Positions 1 to 7,000 of a stretch of 10,333 nt of DNA are shown piece by piece; the first letter of the stretch is position 1; every line of letters begins with the position of its first letter. The translations under genes and the position numbers were made by a program. The stretch covers positions 1 through 10,333 of the forward strand of contig JBMNTN010000066.1 in the NCBI GenBank assembly GCA_050945755.1, read 5' to 3'. Origin of the DNA: JAQVXR01 sp050945755. Lineage in GTDB: Bacteria > Bacillota > Dehalobacteriia > Dehalobacteriales > Dehalobacteriaceae. The notes below the pieces were generated by a model. That model had not been told where the DNA came from. It was given only the letters and a program-made list of their open reading frames with translations, and searched no databases.

Positions 1-1079
1 ATGAGGAGATGCAAAGCATTCGTGCTGCCATCGTCGCAGACGATTTGGGGGCGCTAACGGTGATGGAGACAGAGTCTTTCCGTTTTTATCTGGATGAAAC
101 GACTGAGGAACCGGTATTCCTTTCTCATACCCGTGCCGACGGGGATACGTTTACACTGCCGGATTGGTCTATAGGGACCTATGATGGGCCGGTCTACGTA
201 ATTGTGGACGGCAGTTTTGTGGGAAGTTGTGTAAACGGTACGTGGCAAAGCCTGGTAGATCCCAAAGATCCCTATGAGCCGGCAAAATATTACAGATATC
301 TCATAAAGGATATTGTAGGACGCGGCTACAACACCTATGCCCACGACAGGGAGATTGGCTTTGCGTCGGAGGTTCTTCTCTACACCGGTGTTGGCCTCGG
401 CGGATTTGAGGATGGCGACAAAACCGAGCTGTTTCGTCCTTTTGCCAAAAGTGTCTCCGATGGAGTATGTGTATTGCCCTTGCCGGTACAGCTTACTGGG
501 AGTGAGTTTGATACCTTGGAGGTACCCACTTACGGCTATTATCTGAAAATCGGAACCAAGATCAGCGAGAATAGCAGTACTCCCGCCTTAGCTATCAATG
601 CCCAGATTATTCCGCCAGACGGTATGATTTGGTCGGACAGTATTACAGGGGATGATTTGGCTTTCCTTGAAAAGGTTTTGGCTGAAAATGGTATTAGCTA
701 CGAAAACCCCGCTATTACCGCTGCTACAGGCGATTTTGACAGTGATGACAAACAGGAGACAGTCTTTTTTGCCTCGCCGCAGAGACGCTCAGACGGATAT
801 CTCGATATCTCCGCCCAAAACGGGGGACTGTTTTCCGTTGGTATGCTGCGTGACGATAATGGTACCTACCAAAAGGTCTATACCCGTTTTTTGGACTATA
901 CAGATGATGTCACCGCACACTTCCGCGTAATTCCTCTCGGAATATTTGATTTGAACAGCGACGGGATGTTTGAGATTTGTTTGAAAGCAGGCGAGTGGGA
1001 GGGAGGCCACACCTTTGTTTTGGCCCAAAACGGAGAGGGTGTCTGGGAAACAGTGCTTAGAGCAAATTGGGGGATGTGA
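1..1079 (+). CDS. C-terminal part of an unidentified protein with two Asp-rich calcium-loop-like motifs (5' end outside window)
   Basis: The frame is open to the left edge. The first ATG (position 9) sits directly against GAGGAG, with no room for a normal ribosome binding site, so I read the gene as entering from upstream; at least 356 residues are visible. I do not recognise the family. Numbering from that ATG, residues 240-255 (TGDFDSDDKQE) and 311-325 (IFDLNSDGMFEI) each match the D-x-D/N-x-D-x pattern followed by a hydrophobic strand, as in FG-GAP/VCBS-type or EF-hand-like calcium loops. Each is followed by beta-strand-like, aromatic-rich sequence. No membrane segment is visible in this part. 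An extracellular or wall-associated beta-rich protein is a reasonable guess, but no function can be assigned. It ends at TGA 1077-1079 and faces the dps gene. Confidence 0.7.
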   Translation, partial: EEMQSIRAAIVADDLGALTVMETESFRFYLDETTEEPVFLSHTRADGDTFTLPDWSIGTYDGPVYVIVDGSFVGSCVNGTWQSLVDPKDPYEPAKYYRYLIKDIVGRGYNTYAHDREIGFASEVLLYTGVGLGGFEDGDKTELFRPFAKSVSDGVCVLPLPVQLTGSEFDTLEVPTYGYYLKIGTKISENSSTPALAINAQIIPPDGMIWSDSITGDDLAFLEKVLAENGISYENPAITAATGDFDSDDKQETVFFASPQRRSDGYLDISAQNGGLFSVGMLRDDNGTYQKVYTRFLDYTDDVTAHFRVIPLGIFDLNSDGMFEICLKAGEWEGGHTFVLAQNGEGVWETVLRANWGM

Positions 1080-1099
1080 GTGAGGGGAAGATAAAATAG

Positions 1100-1129
1100 A
1101 GACAGTCACTGATGCATTTGTGGCTGTCT
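1100..1129. terminator. Hairpin between convergent genes, possible bidirectional terminator
   Basis: Ten base pairs (1100-1109 with 1120-1129, one G-T wobble) close a 10-nt loop between the two convergent stop codons. On the plus strand only two T residues follow. On the minus strand the stem is followed by CTATTTTATCTT, a loose U-tract, so it is more convincing as the end of the dps transcript than of the left-hand gene. Confidence 0.45.
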
Positions 1130-1160
1130 TCGGTGGTGCGGGTTAGTTAACCAACATATA

Positions 1161-1904
1161 TTATTGTAGTTTACTGTTTGGAGGCATTGGCCGGTCCCCG
1201 GCCATATCATATTTATTATCAATTAGGTGGCTCATGCCTCGCACTAAGGTGTCATCTTCCAATACACTGTAGAGATGGTAACCGAGATCTTCTCTTTCCA
1301 CTAGCACTTCTTCCAGCACTTGAACGGTACCATAATCTTGGAGTTCATGGGCGCGAGCGATTTGTCTGCGCATCATTTCCTGAAGTTTTAGTTCGTGTTC
1401 AAGGTCATTTCTCAGAAAGTCACGCATCGTATAGCGTCCTTCAACTTCGTGTTTAATATAGGAAAGTTCATGTTGGGTCACAGGATGAGCGGTGGGTACC
1501 ATTCCCAGACGGGCTACCCTTTCCCCAATCATGTCAATGTGCTTCTGGGTTTTGTCAATGTGTTCATCAAGCAGGTGATGCAGGCTTAAAAAGGACTCGG
1601 CACCCTCCGTTAACCAATGGTGTTTGTTATATTGGTGCAGGGCAACAGTTAAGGCACACTGATGATCATCCAGCATTAAAGCCATTTCATGCCGCACTTC
1701 TTTTGGGAGCCCTATCCCTGATCCAACATCCTTGGCAGTCCTGGGTGGTTGTCTGAGAATCATTGTATGATCACTGGTATGACCGGGCATATTTGCATCA
1801 AACCCTGATTTTGTAAGATTAAAATCTCCCTGGAAATTGCTCATTTTACCCATGACGCCGGCGATATCCGGAGGTGTTTGGGTTATCGTTTGTCTGTTTT
1901 CCAC
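1161..1904 (-). CDS. dps: Dps-family ferritin-like protein (DNA protection during starvation / iron storage), extended form
   Basis: A 247-residue protein with the Dps signature. Dps proteins oxidise Fe(II) with hydrogen peroxide at sites shared between subunits, store the iron in a 12-subunit shell and so protect DNA. Visible ferroxidase ligands are His96 (in HHW), His109 (in LHH), Asp124 and Glu128 (in DMIGER). The His109-Asp124-Glu128 spacing (15, then 4) equals that of E. coli Dps, while His96 to His109 is one residue longer. A second helical half (about 145-220) is rich in E, H and R. About 65 extra N-terminal residues and a 25-residue tail make it longer than the usual 150-190. The start is GTG 1904, chosen because GAGGAGGA lies six bases upstream; the next Met (residue 18) has no such site. 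The gene is monocistronic and divergent from cobT. It resembles the longer DpsA-like group; the exact subfamily is uncertain. Confidence 0.82.
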   Translation of the reverse strand: MENRQTITQTPPDIAGVMGKMSNFQGDFNLTKSGFDANMPGHTSDHTMILRQPPRTAKDVGSGIGLPKEVRHEMALMLDDHQCALTVALHQYNKHHWLTEGAESFLSLHHLLDEHIDKTQKHIDMIGERVARLGMVPTAHPVTQHELSYIKHEVEGRYTMRDFLRNDLEHELKLQEMMRRQIARAHELQDYGTVQVLEEVLVEREDLGYHLYSVLEDDTLVRGMSHLIDNKYDMAGDRPMPPNSKLQ

Positions 1905-1933
1905 TGATAATCCTCCTCAACAAACATTTTATG

Positions 1934-1963
1934 TTTATAGCTATTGTTTCGTAACGAATCCAA
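1934..1963 (-). promoter_or_regulatory. Candidate promoter of dps
   Basis: On the minus strand TTGGAT (1963-1958) and TATAAA (1939-1934) are separated by 18 bases and lie just upstream of the dps ribosome binding site (1919-1911). The -10 box is good, the -35 box is weak and the spacing is one base long. The leader would be only about 20-25 nt. Peroxide or stationary-phase control would be expected for a dps gene, but no clear PerR box is visible here. Confidence 0.35.
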
Positions 1964-2016
1964 AGTTATACATTTTTTGCGTTTCCTTCTCCAACTTTAA
2001 GGACAGCTAATTTATT

Positions 2017-2035
2017 TTTATATTAAGAATATAAA
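2017..2035. repeat. Perfect AT-rich inverted repeat in the dps-cobT divergent region
   Basis: TTTATATT (2017-2024) and AATATAAA (2028-2035) are exact reverse complements around a 3-nt centre AAG. It sits 20 bases upstream of the cobT -35 box and about 55 bases upstream of the dps -35 box. It could be an operator for either gene or an upstream element, but AT-rich DNA produces such palindromes easily. It does not match the 7-1-7 Fur/PerR box. Confidence 0.4.
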
Positions 2036-2054
2036 CCCTGGGAAAATTTACCCA

Positions 2055-2083
2055 TTGACTTTTCACCCGATTTCTGGTATTTT
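2055..2083 (+). promoter_or_regulatory. Sigma-A-type promoter of the cobalamin riboswitch-cobT transcript
   Basis: TTGACT (2055-2060) is followed after exactly 17 bases by TATTTT (2078-2083). Transcription would begin near 2090, about 20 bases before the first paired strand of the riboswitch, which is the expected layout. Confidence 0.65.
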
Positions 2084-2104
2084 AATCTCAATCAAAAACC
2101 AATC

Positions 2105-2270
2105 AAATCAATCTTAGGTGCCCCCCAACGGGGAGAATAGGGAAACCGGTGAAAATCCGGTACGGACCCACCACTGTATAGATGAGTCCTCGCCATACCA
2201 CCGGCATCTGCCGGGAAGGGGCGAATCAGGGCGTTTGAGTCTAAAGTCAGGAGACCTGCCTAAGATGGAG
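2105..2270 (+). ncRNA. Cobalamin (AdoCbl) riboswitch aptamer
   Basis: The class is recognised from its conserved blocks: GAATAGGGAAACCGGTG followed by AAAATCCGG (2135-2160), CCACTGTA (2171-2178), GCCGGGAAGG around 2208-2219, and the B12 box AGTCAGGAGACCTGCC (2245-2260). Stem P1 is formed by ATCTTAGG (2111-2118) and CCTAAGAT (2259-2266), eight perfect pairs. Binding of adenosylcobalamin is known to repress downstream B12 synthesis or uptake genes in this class. The next gene is cobT, as expected, and a transcription terminator lies between them, so control is probably by attenuation of transcription. Confidence 0.95.
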
Positions 2271-2310
2271 AAAGTCTTTCCTGAGTAGGGGAAGCGGCGG
2301 TGATGACGGC

Positions 2311-2354
2311 AAAGTCCCGACCACAACGAAAATTGTGGCGGGGCTTTATTTTTT
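2311..2354 (+). terminator. Intrinsic terminator, expression platform of the cobalamin riboswitch
   Basis: AAAGTCCCG (2311-2319) pairs with CGGGGCTTT (2339-2347), and CCACAA (2321-2326) pairs with TTGTGG (2333-2338). There is one unpaired A and a 6-nt loop, and the stem is followed by a T-rich tract to 2354. It is a very stable stem placed between the B12 box and the cobT ribosome binding site, so it should form when cobalamin is bound and stop transcription before cobT. I could not identify an unambiguous antiterminator strand. Confidence 0.85.
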
Positions 2355-2383
2355 AGCAAAAATAAAATTAGGAGGAGATTAAA

Positions 2384-3508
2384 ATGGCAAGACAAAACGC
2401 TGAAAAATTCCACGGATTGGAGGAGTTAAAAAAAGCAAATATGATAGAGCTTGAGGCAGCCTTAAAAGAACTGAGCGGGGGAATAGAGGAACTGGATCAA
2501 GAGTCTATGTCCGGAATGCAAAAACGCTTGGACGCCAAGATCAAACCCACGAGAAGCTTAGGTGTCTTGGAGGATATTGCTCAACAAATTGCCGGGATTC
2601 AACGCACTTCTCACCCGGAAATCACAGGAAAAGCAGTCCTTTTGATGGCCGGGGATCATGGGGTGGTGTCAGAAGGAGTCAGTGCTGCTCCTCAGGAAAT
2701 CACCACTCAAATGTTCTACAGCTATTTTAGCGGCGGGGGAGGAATCAATGTTCTCGCTGAGCACGGCGGAGCCCAACTTATCTGTACCGACATTGGCATT
2801 GCCGGCCCATTGGATCCTCCGGAACTAATGGTTAACCGGGTGAAAAACGGTACTGATAATATGGCCCATGGCCCAGCTATGACCCGAGAGGAGGCCTTAC
2901 GTGCTGTTCTCACCGGAGCACAGGTTGCCGCGAAAGCAATTGACTCAGGGATCAATCTTTTGGCTACCGGTGAAGTTGGCATCGGCAATACCACGCCAAG
3001 TGCGGCACTGATTTCCGTCTTTACCGGTTGTTCGGTAGAAGAAGCAACTGGGTCCGGAACGGGACTGAAGGACGAAGCATTGAAACATAAACAAGAAGTG
3101 ATCAAACAGGCGATTGCCGTCAATCAGCCCGATCCTGCCGCACCGTTGGATACGATGGCCAAAATAGGCGGGTTGGAAATTGCCGCCCTCACAGGGGTCA
3201 TCCTGGAAGCTGCTTACCAACACGTGCCCATTATTCTGGACGGGATCATCTCTGCAGCGGCAGCGCTAACGGCAGCGAAAATTGCACCTCTTTCAACCTG
3301 TTACATGATCTCATCTCATTGTTCGGCAGAACATGGCCAAGGACCGGCATTGGAAGAGTTGGGTCTTAAACCCAGGCTTTACTTTAACATGAGATTGGGA
3401 GAAGGCACAGGTGCTGCTCTCATGTTCCACATGGTAGAAGCAGCCCTGAAAGTTGCGGATGAAATGGCCACCTTCGAAGAAGCCAGTGTCACCACCGGAG
3501 ATTTTTAA
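2384..3508 (+). CDS. cobT: Nicotinate-nucleotide--dimethylbenzimidazole phosphoribosyltransferase CobT
   Basis: CobT transfers the phosphoribosyl group of nicotinate mononucleotide to a lower-ligand base such as 5,6-dimethylbenzimidazole. The alpha-ribazole phosphate formed is later attached to the corrin ring in the nucleotide loop of cobalamin; the enzyme is cytoplasmic. The protein has 374 residues, slightly longer than the usual 350 owing to an N-terminal extension. Family blocks in order are KPTRSLGVLE (54-63), AGDHGV (89-94), GGGGINVLAEHGGA (117-130), GEVGIGNTTP (196-205), ATGSGTGL (221-228), DGIISAAAAL (286-295), HCSAEHGQG (312-320) and RLGEGTGAAL (337-346). Glu340 in the last block corresponds to the catalytic Glu317 of Salmonella CobT. 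ATG 2384 has AGGAGG (2370-2375) upstream. It is under the cobalamin riboswitch and apparently monocistronic, so its partner genes lie elsewhere. Which lower-ligand base is used cannot be told from the sequence. Confidence 0.96.
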   Translation: MARQNAEKFHGLEELKKANMIELEAALKELSGGIEELDQESMSGMQKRLDAKIKPTRSLGVLEDIAQQIAGIQRTSHPEITGKAVLLMAGDHGVVSEGVSAAPQEITTQMFYSYFSGGGGINVLAEHGGAQLICTDIGIAGPLDPPELMVNRVKNGTDNMAHGPAMTREEALRAVLTGAQVAAKAIDSGINLLATGEVGIGNTTPSAALISVFTGCSVEEATGSGTGLKDEALKHKQEVIKQAIAVNQPDPAAPLDTMAKIGGLEIAALTGVILEAAYQHVPIILDGIISAAAALTAAKIAPLSTCYMISSHCSAEHGQGPALEELGLKPRLYFNMRLGEGTGAALMFHMVEAALKVADEMATFEEASVTTGDF

Positions 3509-3512
3509 TCGC

Positions 3513-3646
3513 GGGGGACGGTTCTTTTCAGTCATTTCGTTGAGTTCAAAAGGGGACGTAGTCAGTTGGGAAGTTTTAAGTAGAAAGTTGAAAGTAGAAT
3601 GGGGACGGTTTCTTTGAGTCTGGTGTTGGAAGCAAAGAACCGTCCC
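3513..3646. repeat. GGGGACGGTTC-type intergenic repeat, two direct copies and one inverted copy
   Basis: GGGGACGGTTCTTT (3514-3527) and GGGGACGGTTTCTTT (3601-3615) are near-identical direct copies, and AAAGAACCGTCCC (3634-3646) is the inverted copy; a truncated copy GGGGACGT lies at 3552-3559. The second and inverted copies can fold into a long hairpin (3602-3646). Elements with this core are scattered between genes in many clostridial genomes and recall REP-like sequences mobilised by IS200/Y1-type (RAYT) transposases; that link is recalled, not shown here. No transposase gene is present. The hairpin might also end the cobT transcript, but no U-tract follows it. Confidence 0.6.
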
Positions 3647-3784
3647 TGTGCTTTGCAAAATTAATTATTGTTTAAGAGGATTTTTCTGTTTTTTATAGAA
3701 GTTTCTATAAAGATTTATAAACAAAACAATGGTAGAAAAAAAAGAAATAACTGTTTATATGCTGAAATAGTTAATAATGTAAAA

Positions 3785-3900
3785 GTTCTCCGAGCCTGAT
3801 TATCCTAAAGACATTGCAGTCTATGGATGCAGGCCGATAGGGTAACATTGGAAACGTTGTTACCTCCCTTAAGCAACTTGGAAAGGAGACGAGCGGACTC
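3785..3900 (+). ncRNA. Structured leader RNA, probable molybdenum-cofactor (Moco) riboswitch
   Basis: A compact multi-stem RNA precedes the SLH gene. P1 is TCCG (3789-3792) with CGGA (3894-3897). P2 is GCCTG (3794-3798) with CAGGC (3830-3834), topped by CCTAAA (3804-3809) and TATGG (3822-3826), which form a variant of the 11-nt GAAA-tetraloop receptor under a GAC/GTC stem. P3 (3841-3850 with 3855-3864, one mismatch) is capped by GAAA (3851-3854), so the loop can dock into the P2 receptor. Conserved-looking blocks CTCCGAGCC, ACCTCCC and GGAAAGGAG match my memory of the Moco RNA motif, where P3 separates Moco from Tuco RNAs. A -10-like AATAAT (3773-3778) would place the transcript start just before the aptamer. 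The class name rests on recall; that this is a structured regulatory RNA is the firmer claim. Confidence 0.65.
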
Positions 3901-3923
3901 TAAACCGGTTACTTTTTATTTAG

Positions 3924-3953
3924 AAGCGTCTTCTTAGGCGCTTTTTTATTTTT
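3924..3953 (+). terminator. Intrinsic terminator with competing antiterminator, after the Moco-like leader
   Basis: AAGCGTCT (3924-3931) pairs with AGGCGCTT (3936-3943), eight pairs with one wobble and a TCTT loop, followed by a T-rich tract to 3953. The 5' arm can instead pair with the 3' part of the aptamer: AAGGAGACG (3883-3891) with CGTCTTCTT (3927-3935), nine pairs with one wobble. The two states exclude each other. If ligand binding holds 3883-3891 inside the aptamer, the terminator forms and the genes from 4019 onward are switched off. Confidence 0.8.
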
Positions 3954-4018
3954 ATTATAAATGGACTAATGCGTGATGTTTAGAGTTAATTATTTTTATT
4001 AAATGGGGTGAATATTTA

Positions 4019-7000
4019 ATGGAGGTCCATTATAGGCGAGGATTTGGTAAGCTTATTACGATTTTATTGGTTTTATTTTTGCTGGCAGGTTTGTTCGGCT
4101 TATTGTCCCCTGTGGCTGCCATGGCTGCGGGAGGCGACATTACAATCCACGGTGAAGGGTTAAATTCTACAGAGCCTATTACCATTACCCAGGCTCAGCT
4201 CCGGGGAGAGGAGCTATTACCGGACGGCACAACATTAGAACAAAACGATGTATGGTACAGCACCATTAATACTTGGCCTACTAAGAAATGGTACCGGGGA
4301 GTGGGTGTCAAATTGACCGACCTATTAAGTCTGGCCGGGGGATTGAGACCGGAGGCAACAATGATTAAGTTTAGTGCCCCTGAAGGTTTCTCCGCTGTCT
4401 TTACCGTACAGGAATTTGTCTATACACCCCGATACTGTTTTCCTAATTTTATGGATACCGGTCTTCCTGGTTATCTTCCCGGTGATACATCTGAATCGAT
4501 GCAGGTTGAAACGATCATTGCCCACCAAAGTGTCTCAGCACAAGTTTATGAAGAAATTTCAGATGATGAAAACTTTAGCGATGGGGAAGCCAATCTTCTC
4601 TTATTCGGGCAGCGGGCGGTAACGGAGCAGACCAATGCCAGGTTTGTCAAAAATTTAACACAAATCGAGGTCCTCACCGATCCTGTAGCAAAATGGGATA
4701 GCCCCTTGGCGGAGCCGTCTCCCGGAGAGGTGCCCGTGGGAACTATGGTGAGGCTGAGCGGTCCAAAAAACGATGAGGATAAGGTGCACTATACATTGGA
4801 CGGCAGTGAACCCACCATCAAAAGCCCCATGTATAATTGGATTGCTTGGCGCTGGTGGGATTCACGTCAGGATGAACTTGACGATATCAATACGCCCATT
4901 GAAATTACAAAGGATACCGTCATTAAGGCTAAGGTTATCGGCCCCGGCAAGGAAGACAGTGACATTGCTACCTTTACATACCAGGTTCCCCTTGCCGCTG
5001 CCCCGGTTTTGACTGCGGACAGCACTGATAACAAGATAGGTAAGGATATAGAAATAACCTTTATCGATAATGAATCTTGGAGAAATGCCATTATCGAAGT
5101 TGTGATAAATAACAGCACGTTGGATCAGGACAAGTATGTTTTGGAAGCAGGTAAAATTATCATTTATGCCAATGCTTTTGCTGATACCGGTGATTACACG
5201 ATTTTAATCAAAGCGAATGGGTATCAGGATGCGGCTGTCAGCCAAACTATTACCGGAGGGTCATCCGGGGGATCAGGGGGGGACCCAAAACGTCCTCCTA
5301 CCTTAAACGCCGATACAAATGGAAATTTTGTCGAGGAATACATCCGAATAACCTTTAGGGATGATAGGGCTTGGCGGGAAAGTATCGATAGGATAGAAGT
5401 TGACGGTGATTCTCTAAGCAGCAAAGATTATACCATTGGGGAAGGTTATATTGAAATTACGGACACTGTATTTAGTGCTCCAGGTACATATTGGATAACA
5501 ATCAAAGCCACGGGGTACGATGATGCTTCAATAGCACAAAAAATTATTGATAATAAGGATGCGGTTTTAACAATTACCGGGGAGGGTGTTAAGGAAACTA
5601 AGACATTTACCTGGGAAGAACTTGAGGATATGCCACAGCAGCAGTATGTGTACAGCGTAATTAATACCTGGCCTAGTAAAAGATGGTATATAGGGGAAGG
5701 TGTGAAATTAGATGACCTGTTTGCCGAAGCGGGGGGGATTACACGGGACGCTACGCTTATTAAATTTTTCTCCCGAGACGGCTACTATATGACGCTTACG
5801 GTGGAGGAGTTATTAGAAGACACCCGTTATTGTTTCCCGAATTTTCAAGATGGGGGCGTAGAGGGTCATATTCCTGGCTCAAGCTCCGGCAAAAAAGTAG
5901 TAAAACCGATTCTTGCTCTGAAAAGTGCTGAAAGTTCCGATGATCCTGATGATATGAATAAGGCTGATTCGCTTCTTCTGATGATGGGGCAGCGGGCGGT
6001 CACTGAGCAAACAGGGCCTTTATTTGTTAAATATGTAGAAAAGATTGAGGTGCTGACCGACTCTGTTCCCCAATGGGATGAGCCTCAGGCTGACCCCGAC
6101 AGCGGTACTGTGCCATCAGGGACTTTGGTTGAACTAAGCGCTAATAAAATGGATATGGACAAGATTCATTACACCATCGACGGCAGCACCCCGGACATAA
6201 ACAGCCCGATGTACAATTGGATTGCCAGTCGCTGGTGGTCCTCCCGAGAGGATGATTTGGACGAAATTAATCACCCCATAGAAATCACCGATGACACCGT
6301 CATCAAGGCCATTACCATCGGTCCCGGGAAGGAACCCAGTGATGTGGTTACTTTCACCTATCGGGTGACGGGAGCTGAAACCAGTCAAAGTGGCACCGTT
6401 TCAACCGGTCAAGACAGCGTTGTTAGCTTGGGAAATGACGCAAGCATTGAAATACCGGCGGGAGCCATGACCGGGGGCAGTGAAGTAGAGGTAAAAATTG
6501 AAAGGGTGGATGGACCTCCCCCTGCACCGGAAGGTTTGAGAATTGCCGGCAGCGTTTACGAATTCACGGTGGATGATGAGAAAAGCTACACCTTTTTAAA
6601 AAAGGTCACCATCAGGCTTCGGTTCAATTCTGAAGATTTTAGCGAGGGTGAGACCCCATCCATCTACCGTTTCGATGAAGACTTAGGCCAGTGGGAAAGT
6701 TTAGGCGGCGAAGTTAAGAATGATACCGTCAGCGTGGAGACAGACCGTCTTTCCAAGTTTGCCGTCATGGCACCGGCGAAATTGACGGCGCAAACCCTTA
6801 AAGATATTGCCGGCCATTGGGCGGAAGAGAGTATCAAGGAACTGGTTGACCTAGGAGCAGTCAGCGGTTATCCGGACGGCACATTCCGGCCCAACGATAA
6901 AATTACCAGGGCGGAATTTGCCGCCATCCTGGTAAAGGCATTAGAACTTGAACAAAGAAACGGCAAAGTTTTCATGGATACGGCGGGATATTGGGCCGAG

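Noticed and set aside
9..11. ATG at position 9 as the true start of the first gene
   Set aside because: GAGGAG abuts the ATG with no spacer, the frame is open to the window edge, and the protein has no signal peptide or clear N-terminal domain.
2017..2035. Fur/PerR box at the AT-rich palindrome
   Set aside because: The canonical box is 7-1-7 with TTATAAT/ATTATAA arms; this is 8-3-8 with a different arm sequence.
2722..3123. Long minus-strand reading frame inside cobT, and other antisense or shifted frames inside the large genes
   Set aside because: They overlap strongly supported genes, lack ribosome binding sites and show no recognisable domains; they are codon-usage shadows.
3311..3658. 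Minus-strand reading frame spanning the end of cobT and the repeat region
   Set aside because: Its sequence is made of the reverse of cobT and of the GGGGACGGTTC repeats, with no credible start or family.
3785..3900. Cyclic di-GMP-I (GEMM) riboswitch as an alternative for the second leader
   Set aside because: It shares a GAAA loop and tetraloop receptor with that class, and a CCTAAA block. However, the order of loop and receptor is reversed, and the GGCAAACC and GACGCAAAGCC hallmarks are missing.
3785..3900. A second cobalamin riboswitch in front of the envelope genes
   Set aside because: No B12 box (AGYCAGGAGACCTGCC-like) and no GGGAA-GGTG-AAATCC core are present; GGAAAGGAGACGAGC only superficially resembles the box.
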